Shown: positions 27,080-34,834 of the stretch, piece after piece
Position numbering within the stretch: position 1 is the first letter of the stretch
How the letters are laid out: each line of letters opens with the position of its first letter
Assembly: GCF_900129505.1 (NCBI RefSeq)
Contig: NZ_LT670818.1
Location: 1,488,001-1,552,000, forward strand
DNA length: 64,000 nt
Source of the DNA: Bradyrhizobium erythrophlei
GTDB lineage: Bacteria; Pseudomonadota; Alphaproteobacteria; Rhizobiales; Xanthobacteraceae
Direction of reading: 5' to 3'
The notes under the pieces: generated by a model
The model's input: only the letters and a program-made list of their open reading frames with translations
Databases searched by the model: none
What the model was told of the DNA's origin: nothing
Program-made: the position numbers and the translations under genes

Positions 27080-27332
27080 TATAGCCGAAGGCCAGGTGCA
27101 CCTTGACGCCTGGAGGAAGCAGCGTCATGGCGCACGCTCCTCATTGCCCAGTGCTGCATCAGAAGGCGTGTTCGCGTCAGTAATCTGCACCGCGACGAAC
27201 ACCGGCGCGGCCGACGGCGTCAGTTCTTGCTTCCACCGGAATAGAACACGCGCCGCTATCCCGTAGCGGCGCGCCACCTCCGAGAGGTTCGCACCCGCCT
27301 GCACAGCCTCCTCAAGGATCTGGTGTTTGAGC
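27078..27332 (-). mobile_element. IS66-family remnant (tnpA end and tnpB start)
   Basis: Minus strand, in order: the C-terminal ~65 codons of an IS66 TnpA/Orf1 (ILEEAVQAGANLSEVARRYG, then RVLFRWKQEL) ending at 27125, then a TnpB start (MTLLPPGVKVHLAFGYM) from 27128. The ATG/stop arrangement between them is the normal IS66 one. Both genes are cut, so the element is dead. Confidence 0.75.
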
Positions 27333-27510
27333 ATCCCTTCGGCACGCTCAAGATGCGGATGGGTGCTGCGCACTTCCTGATGAAGACACTGCCGAAGGTC
27401 GCGAGCGAGATGGCGCTCAGCGTGCTCGCCTACAATCTGACGCGCGTTCATGAATATCGTGGGTACAAGGGCGTTGCTGACAGCGATAGCGACCCCATTG
27501 CGTGCCGGTA
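27333..27510 (+). mobile_element. IS1182-type transposase C-terminal fragment
   Basis: Plus-strand codons EHPFGTLKMRMGAAHFLMKT and LPKVASEMALSVLAYNLTRV match the end of the intact IS1182 transposase at 12238-13692. The following residues differ, so it is a related but separate element. Confidence 0.75.
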
Positions 27511-27549
27511 TCGAGTAAGACTTTGCCCCGCATTCCCCACGATGACTAA

Positions 27550-28566
27550 TACCAACGGCCCTAAGGATTGACCGTTGCCCATGATCGAGTGGTGATGGAA
27601 GCGATGCGCTTTGGATCGTCTGCGAAGAAGTTCCATGCTGCGCAGGCTTTATCGACGATGTCGTCGTAGTCGTCGAAGACGGTGATCGCGAGTTTGTTGC
27701 CGCGCAGATATTCCCAGACGTTTTCGATTGGATTGAGTTCAGGGGCGTAGGCCGGCAAGTGCACGAGGGTGACGTTGTCGGGGATGGTGAGTGCGGCAGC
27801 GATGTGATAGCCCGCGCCGTCGAGGACGAGGGCGGCGTGGCTACCTGTGGCGACCATGCGGCCGATGGCGATGAGATGCAGCGACATGGTCTCGGCGTTC
27901 GCCGCCGGCATGACCAGGCCTGCGGCGACGCGACGTTGCGGACAGGCGGGGAGCTGCGCCGTGACTGTGGCGGCGAAGTTTTTTTAAACGCCTCTTGGGC
28001 TTCTTCGTTGGCCTGCGGGTGGCGGGGCCTTACCGACAGCCTGCGGTAACCGAGCTTGGCCAGAACCTTCCCGACCGAACGCTCGTGGAGCGCGACACCG
28101 AAGCGCCGCTGCAATTCGTCGCGCAGATCGATCCGCCGCCAACGCACCACTCCGTGCCGCGCCGGATCGGGGCCGGCCTCGACAAGCTCGGCCAATTCGG
28201 CCTGCTGCCGCGCCGTGAGCTTCGATCCGGGGCCTGGCGATTTGAGATTGCGTAGCCCGGCCAGTCCCTCGGCGTTGTAACGATGCACCCAGTCCCGCAA
28301 GGTCTGACGATTCATGCCGCAGGTTTCGGCCGCCATCTTGCGGTCCAAACCGTCGAGCACCAGCGCAAGTGCCAGCATCCGCCGTGACACCGCACCGTCC
28401 TTCTCCCCGCTCGCCGCCTTGCGAAGCTCCGAAGCCGTCAGATCAAGCCGGGTGATCGATACCGCCGCTCCCATCGATGCCGCTCCTCTCTCAAGAGCCA
28501 GCATCGAGTCAGAGTTTCCCTGATTTGGGAATCCTAAAAATGAGTCAGTGTTTGGGGCCGTTGGTA
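27550..28566 (-). mobile_element. IS630-family element with internal deletion
   Basis: Bounded by terminal inverted repeats starting TACCAACGGCCC on both sides, each end at a TA as expected for IS630. The element is ~1017 bp against ~1168 bp for the complete relative at 54276. The missing ~150 bp correspond to the part of the transposase that should carry the first catalytic aspartate. Confidence 0.85.
27561..28474 (-). pseudogene. IS630 transposase, defective
   Basis: The start at 28474 follows GAGAGGAG. The helix-turn-helix part is intact (MNRQTLRDWVHRYNAEGLAG). At an A7 run (27979-27985 region, minus strand) a -1 shift joins the frames, giving KNFAATVTAQLP. After that the sequence jumps to ACPQRRVAAGLVMPAANAET, so ~50 codons including the WFQDE-type motif are gone. 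The second and third catalytic residues remain (LVLDGAGYH, ELNPIENVWEYL). It cannot make an active enzyme. Confidence 0.85.
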
Positions 28567-28726
28567 TAAGAGGCCGTCCTGATCGTCCAACAGGAAAAAA
28601 TTGCGCAAATCGGCGGTGTCAGATTACATTAACCGGGTCGTGGACGGTCGCGGACTGCGTTAGCGCGTTATCACGTAACCAAGACCCATTGCAGGCATGT
28701 CCGATAATGAGTGGTCAGGGCAGTCG

Positions 28727-29554
28727 CTACAACCGGGAGAGAAGCTCCGCCTTCTTTGCTGCGAATTCTTCCGACGTGAGAATGCCTTTCTTGTGCAATT
28801 CGGCCAGCCGCTCGATTTTGGCGAAGAGGTCCGTTTCCTGGGCACTGTCGGGCCGATACGGCTCGCTGGCAGGCGCCACCGGTGGTTCCGGAGCCTTGGT
28901 TTGCACGCCGTCCACCGAGGCGACCGGCAGAGTTGAGACAATAACTGTCCCATGCTGGCTGGTAAGGGTAAGCGAGCCGCCGCGCCCCTGCCGCTGAGAG
29001 ACGCCGCTGATCTGGTGATCTAGCGTGTCGTAGACGGTCACGTGTCCATTCAGCTCTACTGCTAATCGACGCTTTTGGTTGAAATAGGCATAGCGGACTT
29101 GGTTCTGCGCGCCAGTCCCGTTGGGGAACCCTAGTTCCGCTGGCCACCATTCACCCGACGCTCGGCCGGGTGTCTCTGGTACGAATAGGCTGACCGAACC
29201 TGTATCTAAGACGTCGTGGCCGCCCTCCTGCTGGCCGCCACCCTGCCTCTGTGACTGTGACTGAAAACCGGCGGGGAATGACACGAAGGGTTGCAAAGCC
29301 AAGATTTGTGACAGCTCGGAACACAAGCCGTCGACCTTCGCCTTGAGGCCGTGATTGAACATGTCGCCGACCATCGTCATGCCACCCGGCATCCACTGCC
29401 CGGCACCACCCAGTTCGCGATGGTCAAACTGCGCCATCATGCCTTTGCTGTTCAGGAGGGCCTGCAACAATGTCATCACCGCATCGGCACTGACTCCGTA
29501 ATGCTGAGCCAGATCGCTTATTTTCTGCAAGCCTTGGTCGGTTAGGCGGGGCAA
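28727..29554 (-). CDS. SHOCT-domain protein of unknown function
   Basis: 275 residues from a TTG at 29554 with AAGGA 9 nt upstream; the frame is open beyond but runs into a repeat copy. The N-terminal third is helical and polar (QGLQKISDLAQHYGVSADAV, then GMTMVGDMFNHGLKAKVDGL). A glutamine/glycine-rich linker and a beta-rich middle follow (YFNQKRRLAVELNGHVTVYD, GGSLTLTSQHGTVIVSTLPV). The last 33 residues are a SHOCT domain (LFAKIERLAELHKKGILTSE, EFAAKKAELLSRL). SHOCT domains are usually oligomerisation helices. No enzymatic motif is seen. Confidence 0.75.
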   Translation of the reverse strand: MPRLTDQGLQKISDLAQHYGVSADAVMTLLQALLNSKGMMAQFDHRELGGAGQWMPGGMTMVGDMFNHGLKAKVDGLCSELSQILALQPFVSFPAGFQSQSQRQGGGQQEGGHDVLDTGSVSLFVPETPGRASGEWWPAELGFPNGTGAQNQVRYAYFNQKRRLAVELNGHVTVYDTLDHQISGVSQRQGRGGSLTLTSQHGTVIVSTLPVASVDGVQTKAPEPPVAPASEPYRPDSAQETDLFAKIERLAELHKKGILTSEEFAAKKAELLSRL

Positions 29555-29613
29555 GGCGTTGTTCCTTAGGGGCGGGAAGATATGACCAGCCGCGCATAGT
29601 AGAAACCGAGTCC

Positions 29614-29690
29614 GTTGGCAGTGCAAGAACGGACATGACGCGGTCTTTGCGCCATGTGGCAGTTTGACCCAACTGAGACATGGGCCCCGG
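29614..29690 (+). repeat. dispersed repeat copy
   Basis: GTTGGCAGTGCAAGAACGGA, then GTTTGACCCAACTGAGACAT near the end. It is shorter than type A and B copies and contains ATGACGCGGTC in the middle. Confidence 0.65.
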
Positions 29691-29758
29691 AGCACGTCGT
29701 GTAGACGAAGCCGCGCGCCACGTGTCAGAGTGCCTTCCTCATTCACTGGAGGTGCGGC

Positions 29759-30277
29759 ATGACGAGCACGGCGGCGATGGAGGCTGGATCTGCGTCGGTC
29801 AAACGGCTGCTGGCGGCGGCAGCGGCGACCATGGAAAAGGCGCGCTATTGCTGGGCGATGACGGTCGCCGAGGACGGCAGCGTCAACGCGCGGCCCATGG
29901 GTCCGCAAAAATCACTGGCGAGCGAAGATCCCTTCGGCATTTTATTCCTCACCCGCCGCGGTTCCCGCAAGGCGCTGGAGATCGGCCGCACCGGCCGGCT
30001 GAGCGTGGTCTATCAACATGACGCCGATGACTGCTATGTCACCCTGATCGGGCGCGGTGTCATCATCGCCGACCGGGCGCTGCTGCGAGCTCGCTGGCAG
30101 CCCGCCTGGAACCAATTCTTTCCCGCCGGCGCTGATGATGAGACCTCCATCTTCGTTCAGCTCGAAGCCGACCGCATCGAGCTCTGGGTGCGCGGCGTGA
30201 CGCCGGAGCCGTTCGGGACGCGCGGCGCCATATTGGAGCGTGGTCAAGGGCAGCCTTGGCGCCTGGTCCAAGGCTGA
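29759..30277 (+). CDS. pyridoxamine 5'-phosphate oxidase-fold protein (general stress protein 26 type)
   Basis: 172 residues. The sequence follows the split-barrel flavin-binding fold: MEKARYCWAMTVAEDGSVNA, RPMGPQKSLASEDPFGILFL, RRGSRKALEIGRTGRLSVVY and YVTLIGRGVIIADRALLRAR. It belongs with the general-stress-protein-26-like branch rather than true PdxH, judged by length and the WQPAWNQFFPAG segment. It probably binds FMN, F420 or heme; which one cannot be told. Confidence 0.8.
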   Translation: MTSTAAMEAGSASVKRLLAAAAATMEKARYCWAMTVAEDGSVNARPMGPQKSLASEDPFGILFLTRRGSRKALEIGRTGRLSVVYQHDADDCYVTLIGRGVIIADRALLRARWQPAWNQFFPAGADDETSIFVQLEADRIELWVRGVTPEPFGTRGAILERGQGQPWRLVQG

Positions 30278-31190
30278 CGACCTCTTAGTCGTCCGTCCGA
30301 AAACATATTAAATCGTCGCCGGCGATTCAGACATTCCGATCGACTTGTTGCCGGCGACGTTCGTCCTTGACGATCCCGCAAATCCCTTCTTCGCTGATCT
30401 TTTCGATCCGGAAGATCCCGAACGATCTTTTGGATCTGGAGCGCGCTTTCTCGGCGCGCAGATCGCGGTTACGAATGAGCCCGTTTCGCATGACATTGAA
30501 GCGAGTATGCCGTGGTTGGCCGATCCAGCGATCCCGCAAATGCGTCCGGGAGAATCCGTACCTTCGAGAGAATCCCGGACATCCACTCTCCAAGGCTCGT
30601 TTCTATAGAGGGGCTGGCCGCCACCGTTTGCATTCGTACTGCCGACTTCCGTTGTTGGGCAGATAGTGTTGCAAAAGTCGAAAATCGAGATGCTCCGAAA
30701 ATCTCGCGAAAGTTGATTCTTGGACATTCTTACCGCCGCAAGGCCCTGTAGTGGCGCTACGAAGGTCCACGGTCGTTTTTGCGTGAAACGATGTGGTCCC
30801 TCATATCGTCACGCGCGAAACGCATCAGTGGTTCTAGAAAATTTCAGTCGCCACCCTAAAAAGACTTTTTCACACTATCGGGCACAAAGCGGACATGGCG
30901 CGATGTCCGACTTGAGTCCGTTATGCGCGCAAAAGCAATCATGCAGGCAGTGCCTTGGCGGGGGTTTAATTCACGCCTCGTCATCCTGACCAATGGAAAT
31001 CGACACGCTAACCCCCGAGGGCCAAGGCTGAGCTGCGCGAGATGCTAGCCGAGGCGGTGCGCAAAACAGTCTGAAGACGCGCAGCGCGCTGTCTAGGGCA
31101 AATGATGGCCAAGCAAAAGGCCGCTGGGCTGATGGCGAAAGGCAAGGTGAGGCATCTCCGCGCAACGGTCAGGGGGACTGCCAGCACGCA
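30278..31190. other. gene-poor region with repeats
   Basis: The first 330 bp are open in several frames on both strands but rest on a run of GATCC-rich, self-similar DNA, and I do not trust any frame. A repeat copy lies at 30878-30935. Around 31026-31073 a short stretch encodes AKAELREMLAEAVRKTV and a stop, the end of some lost gene. Confidence 0.4.
30878..30935 (+). repeat. dispersed repeat, short type C
   Basis: ATCGGGCACAAAGCGGACAT, GGCGCGATGTCCGACTTGAG and TCCGTTATGCGC. The reverse complement of 38093-38155 has the same order with few differences. Confidence 0.65.
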
Positions 31191-31310
31191 TCATGAAGAA
31201 CCTGATCGCAGGCGCCAGACGACCCCGGCCACGACAATGGCGAGAATGATCCAGATGACCATGTGAAATTGTCCATATCCGCCGTAGCCCCATGGCTCTG
31301 TTCCGAACAT
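31191..31310 (-). CDS. very small membrane protein (39 residues)
   Basis: ATG at 31310 with a strong GGAGG at a 7-nt spacing. The product is a glycine/tyrosine-rich head (MFGTEPWGYGGYGQFH), one membrane helix (MVIWIILAIVVAGVVW) and a short basic tail (RLRSGSS). The ribosome binding site and the clean helix make it convincing as a gene. Similar tiny single-helix proteins with aromatic/glycine heads are widespread, but no function is assigned. Confidence 0.65.
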   Translation of the reverse strand: MFGTEPWGYGGYGQFHMVIWIILAIVVAGVVWRLRSGSS

Positions 31311-31611
31311 GATCAGTCCTCCGGCTCCTTTAGCGTGGTCGTCCGCTGCGTCACCATCCTAGCCCCACTCACGCAAAAGCCGCCAAGGTTTCCCTCGACG
31401 GCTCGTGCCGTTGCGTTGCGTTTGCACGGAAGGTGTGCTGCGTCGAGCGGTGTCGAACGTAGCCCAAGCCTGCCTTATCATGTGTGGCTGGCGGCGATGC
31501 TCTTCAAGCCAGTGTTGCTGTCCCATTGTGAACTGGCGGCGGCGTTTTTCAAAAAAGGGCGGCCGTTGCGAGCCGCCCCTCTGTCGTCGTGTGGACTGTA
31601 GCTGTGGCTTC
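31311..31611. other. gap between two small minus-strand genes
   Basis: Holds the terminator hairpin at 31557-31578 that belongs to the gene ending at 31612. Otherwise nothing is recognised. Confidence 0.4.
31557..31578 (-). terminator. rho-independent terminator
   Basis: GGGCGGC/GCCGCCC stem with an 8-nt loop. On the minus strand it is followed by TTTTTT. It lies 34 bp downstream of the small gene at 31612-31830. Confidence 0.7.
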
Positions 31612-31830
31612 TCAATTGAGCGCCCCGGGATCATCATTGCTGATTAAGGTCAGCAATCGATCTGCCACGGCCCGGATGCGTCCCTTGAATACCCTGTCCG
31701 CTCTGACATCGCCGCGCTCGACGGCCATTGCCAGGTCGCCGACAAGTTGCTCGATTTGCGCCAACCATGACACATCTGGGGGCGGAAGGCCCGCTTCCTC
31801 CGGTTGCGTCGCGGAAGCAACGATGTGCAT
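31612..31830 (-). CDS. small helical hypothetical protein
   Basis: 72 residues from the ATG at 31830. A short N-terminal part (MHIVASATQPEEAGLPPPDV) leads into two helices (SWLAQIEQLVGDLAMAVERG and VFKGRIRAVADRLLTLISND). Codon use is regular and a terminator follows directly, so it is probably a real gene. No family is recognised. It is the last gene on the minus strand after the CBASS-like operon, about 100 bp from the next frame, and could belong to it. Confidence 0.5.
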   Translation of the reverse strand: MHIVASATQPEEAGLPPPDVSWLAQIEQLVGDLAMAVERGDVRADRVFKGRIRAVADRLLTLISNDDPGALN

Positions 31831-31926
31831 CGGCCCCGCATCTTCATCGTCGGTTCAGTCTTCTTGTTGTACGTGGGGTCCGAGGGGTTAGAGGGGGTGT
31901 GCTGGATTACCATCCACTACGCCAAC

Positions 31927-32238
31927 TTACGCGGAGAAGGTTCGATCCCAGTTCCTCTCCCTCCGCCACCATAACCGAAGCCGCATATTCTCCGCGTGAG
32001 TTTGTGTGCAATTAAGCCCAATAGCGGCAGCGATTTCTTGTTTGAACTCCGGACTCCTTCTCGGCAGGGCGCGCTCATTATTCTCCGAAAAGGCCCCTTT
32101 ATCTCCGAAGCTCTGGACTCCGCGCATCCGGTACGGTTTTCGAAACTCTAACGTTTCGAAGGGTCTATGAATTTCAACGAAAAGAGGTTCTGCGGCTCCT
32201 CTCGGACAGGCGAGAGCGTCCAATTCCAATTTCGCCAT
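31927..32238 (-). CDS. small soluble protein downstream of the CBASS-like genes
   Basis: 103 residues from an ATG at 32238, 27 bp after the previous gene in the same direction. It reads as a soluble protein (MAKLELDALACPRGAAEPLF, RPFETLEFRKPYRMRGVQSF, SPEFKQEIAAAIGLNCTQTH) with a tryptophan/arginine-rich end (RLRLWWRRERNWDRTF). No known domain is recognised. Its place at the end of the CD-NTase/SLATT operon makes an accessory role possible. Confidence 0.5.
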   Translation of the reverse strand: MAKLELDALACPRGAAEPLFVEIHRPFETLEFRKPYRMRGVQSFGDKGAFSENNERALPRRSPEFKQEIAAAIGLNCTQTHAENMRLRLWWRRERNWDRTFSA

Positions 32239-32265
32239 ATCGAGGTTCGAATCGTCCCGTCCCAG

Positions 32266-32478
32266 TCAACCAGTCCGGCGTCCAGAGAAAATGTCCCTGA
32301 AACTCACGGAAAGGCCCACCAACAGGGGGCTTTCGGGAATGATCGACCGGTCTCTGGGCTCCGATTTTGGGCAACCGCCTACCAACCTCAGGATGAGCGG
32401 AAGCACAACGCCTCCGATGAAGGCGTTGATGATCAAAGCAACGATACCTACCCCGAGGTAAATACCAAGTCGCGGCAA
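32266..32478 (-). CDS. small single-helix membrane protein in the CBASS-like operon
   Basis: 70 residues from a TTG at 32478; other starts upstream are possible because the frame is open back into the SLATT gene. It has one strong membrane helix (LGIYLGVGIVALIINAFIGG, VVLPLILRLVGG) and a ~35-residue polar tail ending RDIFSGRRTG. It starts 37 bp after the SLATT stop. I know of no family. A modifier or partner of the two-TM effector is a reasonable guess from position only. Confidence 0.5.
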   Translation of the reverse strand: MPRLGIYLGVGIVALIINAFIGGVVLPLILRLVGGCPKSEPRDRSIIPESPLLVGLSVSFRDIFSGRRTG

Positions 32479-32515
32479 TGGCCAATCGCCTATGGCCTCC
32501 GCACATGAGGTTCGA

Positions 32516-33214
32516 CTAATCGGTCTTGGTGGGCTTCTTGGTCGCAACGATTTGCTTCCAAGGGCGTACCGCGACCGTTGTGGGTTTAGGCAGCTGTCGG
32601 AGCACGCCACCTGGCGGCGGTGACAGGGTTGGTGCAGGCGTGGGTGGCGGAGGTGGAGGTGGCGTTGTGTCTTCCTTGTCTACCGCGAACTGCGCTTCTC
32701 CAGCTTCAATACCTTTCTTGGCCTTGTTATAGGCCCAGTCCGGGATCTGTGGACTGTTGGCATTGAGCTTGTCCTTCTCGTCGATCAGGTTCCTAAGTTT
32801 GGCGGTAAGAACCTCCTCGGTTTCTCCCTGCCAGCACACTATCGAGTGGAAAAATCTGGCATCGTTATTAAGCTTATCGTATGCGTGCCCGGCTGAAAGG
32901 TGCCCAGCCTCTTTGTCGTTGGGATTAAGGAAGGTTGTAATCCCGGAGAGGATGGCAACGAAGATTGCCAAGGCTCCCGCCAGAATTCCTATCCATGGTT
33001 CCTGTTGTGCCGCCTTCGTGAAGGCGGTCGCACCGACTAAGCCCGAAATTATTACGGACGGTAGGCCTAGCCATAAGTTGCCCTTCTTCCACCTGGCCGC
33101 TGCGCAGTGATGGCCCTTCATTGAATAGAGAGTTGACTCCTCAAGGCGCTTCGCCTCGTTGATGATTTGAGAATGCGCCTTTGTCGCGGGACGCTCGCTT
33201 GTGGTCTCAACCAT
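32516..33214 (-). CDS. SLATT-domain two-TM effector, CBASS-type
   Basis: 232 residues. The ATG at 33214 overlaps the CD-NTase stop by 8 bp, a coupled operon. The SLATT pattern is clear: a helix with AKRLEESTLYSMKGHHCAA, TM1 at 47-69 (LWLGLPSVIISGLVGATAFT), TM2 at 74-96 (WIGILAGALAIFVAILSGIT) and the helix HLSAGHAYDKLNNDARFFHS. The C-terminal 50 residues are a proline-rich tail (EDTTPPPPPPPTPAPTLSPP). SLATT proteins are thought to form pores when a nucleotide second messenger is made. The poly-proline tail is not part of the domain. Confidence 0.85.
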   Translation of the reverse strand: MVETTSERPATKAHSQIINEAKRLEESTLYSMKGHHCAAARWKKGNLWLGLPSVIISGLVGATAFTKAAQQEPWIGILAGALAIFVAILSGITTFLNPNDKEAGHLSAGHAYDKLNNDARFFHSIVCWQGETEEVLTAKLRNLIDEKDKLNANSPQIPDWAYNKAKKGIEAGEAQFAVDKEDTTPPPPPPPTPAPTLSPPPGGVLRQLPKPTTVAVRPWKQIVATKKPTKTD

Positions 33215-34085
33215 AGGCGGGGAAATGGTAGGGCATGAGAGCCTTCCAAGTGATGATTGCGTTTCGAGGGTCGCCTCTGTCGCCGTACATTTCGGCGTTG
33301 ACGGCTGTGTTAAAGGCACCCTGTAATTTGCGGGAGGCCTCTTCTACGGTGGATTGGGTGATGTAGCGGCCGATATCGTCGCCATAACCGGCAGGGTCTA
33401 GGTTTCTCCCCCGGACGAGTGCCTGAGCCTTGTCGAAAAAGAACCGCAGCCCTGATGGGAAATCGCTAATGGTGACGTTGCGGAATGCTTCGAACGCCAG
33501 CACTTCAAGATGGAAAGAACGGAAGAAGGCACCATGGGCTTTATTCCAGCTCTTAATCATCTTGATGAGTGGAACGAGATTGCCTTTATGGTATTTGTTC
33601 GCCTCGGTCATGAGGGCGACGTGTTTCTTTGGGTCAGTCTCCAACCAGAAGTTTCCGACCGCGTTGGCGATGAGATAGCCTCCGCCGGTGCGGTTGAAGC
33701 CGACAACAACATCCACAACGAAATCTGAAAAGCGGATAGTTACGGCCTGCCCGTTGCGGCTGATGTCAGGGGTCGAAGTGTAGGTTTTAAGGAGCAGTCG
33801 CTTCGTATAGTCCAGAAGACCAGAAGGGCCGCCGTTCTGATTGTTGTAGTGGTGGAAGTAGTGCGGATCGAGGACGACAAAAACGTCCACGTCCGCCTCT
33901 TTTAGCGGCGAGATCATCGTAGACCGCATATACGAGCCGGTCAGAAAGTCATCGACCACCTTCATGCCGGCGTTGACGGTATCGCGGACGCCGTTTTGGC
34001 GCGTGGAGACCGTCAATGCTTGATCGAACGTGATCTCTAAGTTCGAGCGTAGCTTGGTGAAAGAGTCTGCGACCGTATAAGGCAT
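33207..34085 (-). CDS. CD-NTase (cGAS/DncV-like nucleotidyltransferase), CBASS-type
   Basis: 292 residues from the ATG at 34085. The nucleotidyltransferase motifs are in place: G50-S51 (FLTGSYMRSTM), D65 and D67 (EADVDVFVVLD) and the third acid D125 (SDFVVDVVVGF). The helical second domain has LVPLIKMIKSWNKAHGAFFR and FHLEVLAFEAF, as in the OAS-like enzymes. It would synthesise a cyclic or linear oligonucleotide on infection and pass it to the SLATT protein. The exact nucleotide cannot be told. An in-frame ATG-less extension to 34163 is probably not translated. Confidence 0.85.
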   Translation of the reverse strand: MPYTVADSFTKLRSNLEITFDQALTVSTRQNGVRDTVNAGMKVVDDFLTGSYMRSTMISPLKEADVDVFVVLDPHYFHHYNNQNGGPSGLLDYTKRLLLKTYTSTPDISRNGQAVTIRFSDFVVDVVVGFNRTGGGYLIANAVGNFWLETDPKKHVALMTEANKYHKGNLVPLIKMIKSWNKAHGAFFRSFHLEVLAFEAFRNVTISDFPSGLRFFFDKAQALVRGRNLDPAGYGDDIGRYITQSTVEEASRKLQGAFNTAVNAEMYGDRGDPRNAIITWKALMPYHFPAYG

Positions 34086-34158
34086 TTGGAACCGTTTGAG
34101 GGAACCCGGCGAATATAGGGCCAGCGTCGGTACAACCAAGGGCTGAATTGGGTTTACC

Positions 34159-34620
34159 CCCAACCTACATTACGTCTTCGATCTCTGGGCTGAGCGCTGG
34201 CGACGGCGTGAGGCTGCGGGCAATATGATCATCGTGCGCTACGCCGACGACCTCATTGTCGGCTTCGAGCACGAGACCGAGGCCCGTCGCTTCCTCGACG
34301 AGACGAGATGCGTAAGCGGTTACAGGTCGTCACCGGCTACTTCAACTACCACGCGGTGCCGACAAACAGTTCGACACAGACCGCCTTCTTATTCCACGTC
34401 ACCAATCTCTGGCGGCGCATGCTACGGCAGCGGAGCCAGAGAGACTGGACGACCTGGGAGCGGATCAAGCGGTTGGCCGACGACTGGCTCCCGAAACCGC
34501 GAATCCTCCATCCGTGGCCAGAGGTCGCTTCGCCGTTAGGCACCCAAGGTGGGAGCCGTATGCCCGAATTGGGCCCGTACGGATCTGTGCGGGGGGCGAG
34601 AGGTAACTCGCGTCCCTACC
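34159..34620 (+). mobile_element. group II intron 3' remnant with broken reverse transcriptase
   Basis: One frame encodes HYVFDLWAERWRRREAAGNM and IIVRYADDLIVGFEHETEAR, with the RT active site YADD. After a deletion or frameshift at ~34306 another frame encodes VTGYFNYHAVPTNSSTQTAF, LWRRMLRQRSQ and LADDWLPKPRILHPWP, the maturase C-terminus. Ribozyme domains V and VI follow. The intron's 5' part and most of the RT are gone. Confidence 0.85.
34553..34620 (+). ncRNA. group II intron domains V and VI (remnant)
   Basis: GAGCCGTATG ... CGTACGGATC (34553-34585, 33 nt) has the AGC triad and stem complementarity of a domain V. The next ~35 nt (GTGCGGGGGGCGAG ... CTCGCGTCCCTACC) fold as a domain VI hairpin with a GGTAA segment that could hold the branch adenosine. 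Without the rest of the intron this is not a working ribozyme. Confidence 0.65.
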
Positions 34621-34621
34621 G

Positions 34622-34677
34622 CGAAAGTGGCCGCACCACAGTCAAAACGGTGCTTTTGACCCAACTGCGACATCGAC
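34622..34677 (+). repeat. dispersed repeat copy next to the intron end
   Basis: GCGAAAGTGGCCGC, then CTTTTGACCCAACTGCGACA, matching the last half of the type B repeat. It starts where the intron ends, so the intron may have inserted into the repeat. Confidence 0.6.
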
Positions 34678-34834
34678 CCCAGCACCCTTCTGATCGCAGC
34701 CCGCCGTACGTCATGCAATATTGAAACTCGTGTAAGGTAGAGAACGTCCGAGCTCCACGCGGATGGCGCGACTATCGATGACATTGAACCATAGAAACGG
34801 GCAGCCGTTTGCATTGTTTTGGTCGTGCAAATAA

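Noticed and set aside
30308..30727. Overlapping frames on both strands at 30.3-30.7 kb
   Set aside because: The DNA is a run of GATCC/GAATCC-like units that keeps several frames open. No frame has a ribosome binding site or a recognisable domain.
34225..34724. A functional reverse transcriptase near the CBASS genes (a possible DRT or retron enzyme)
   Set aside because: The YADD piece and the maturase C-terminus are in different frames and lack most of the RT domain. Group II intron domain V directly follows, so it is a dead intron.
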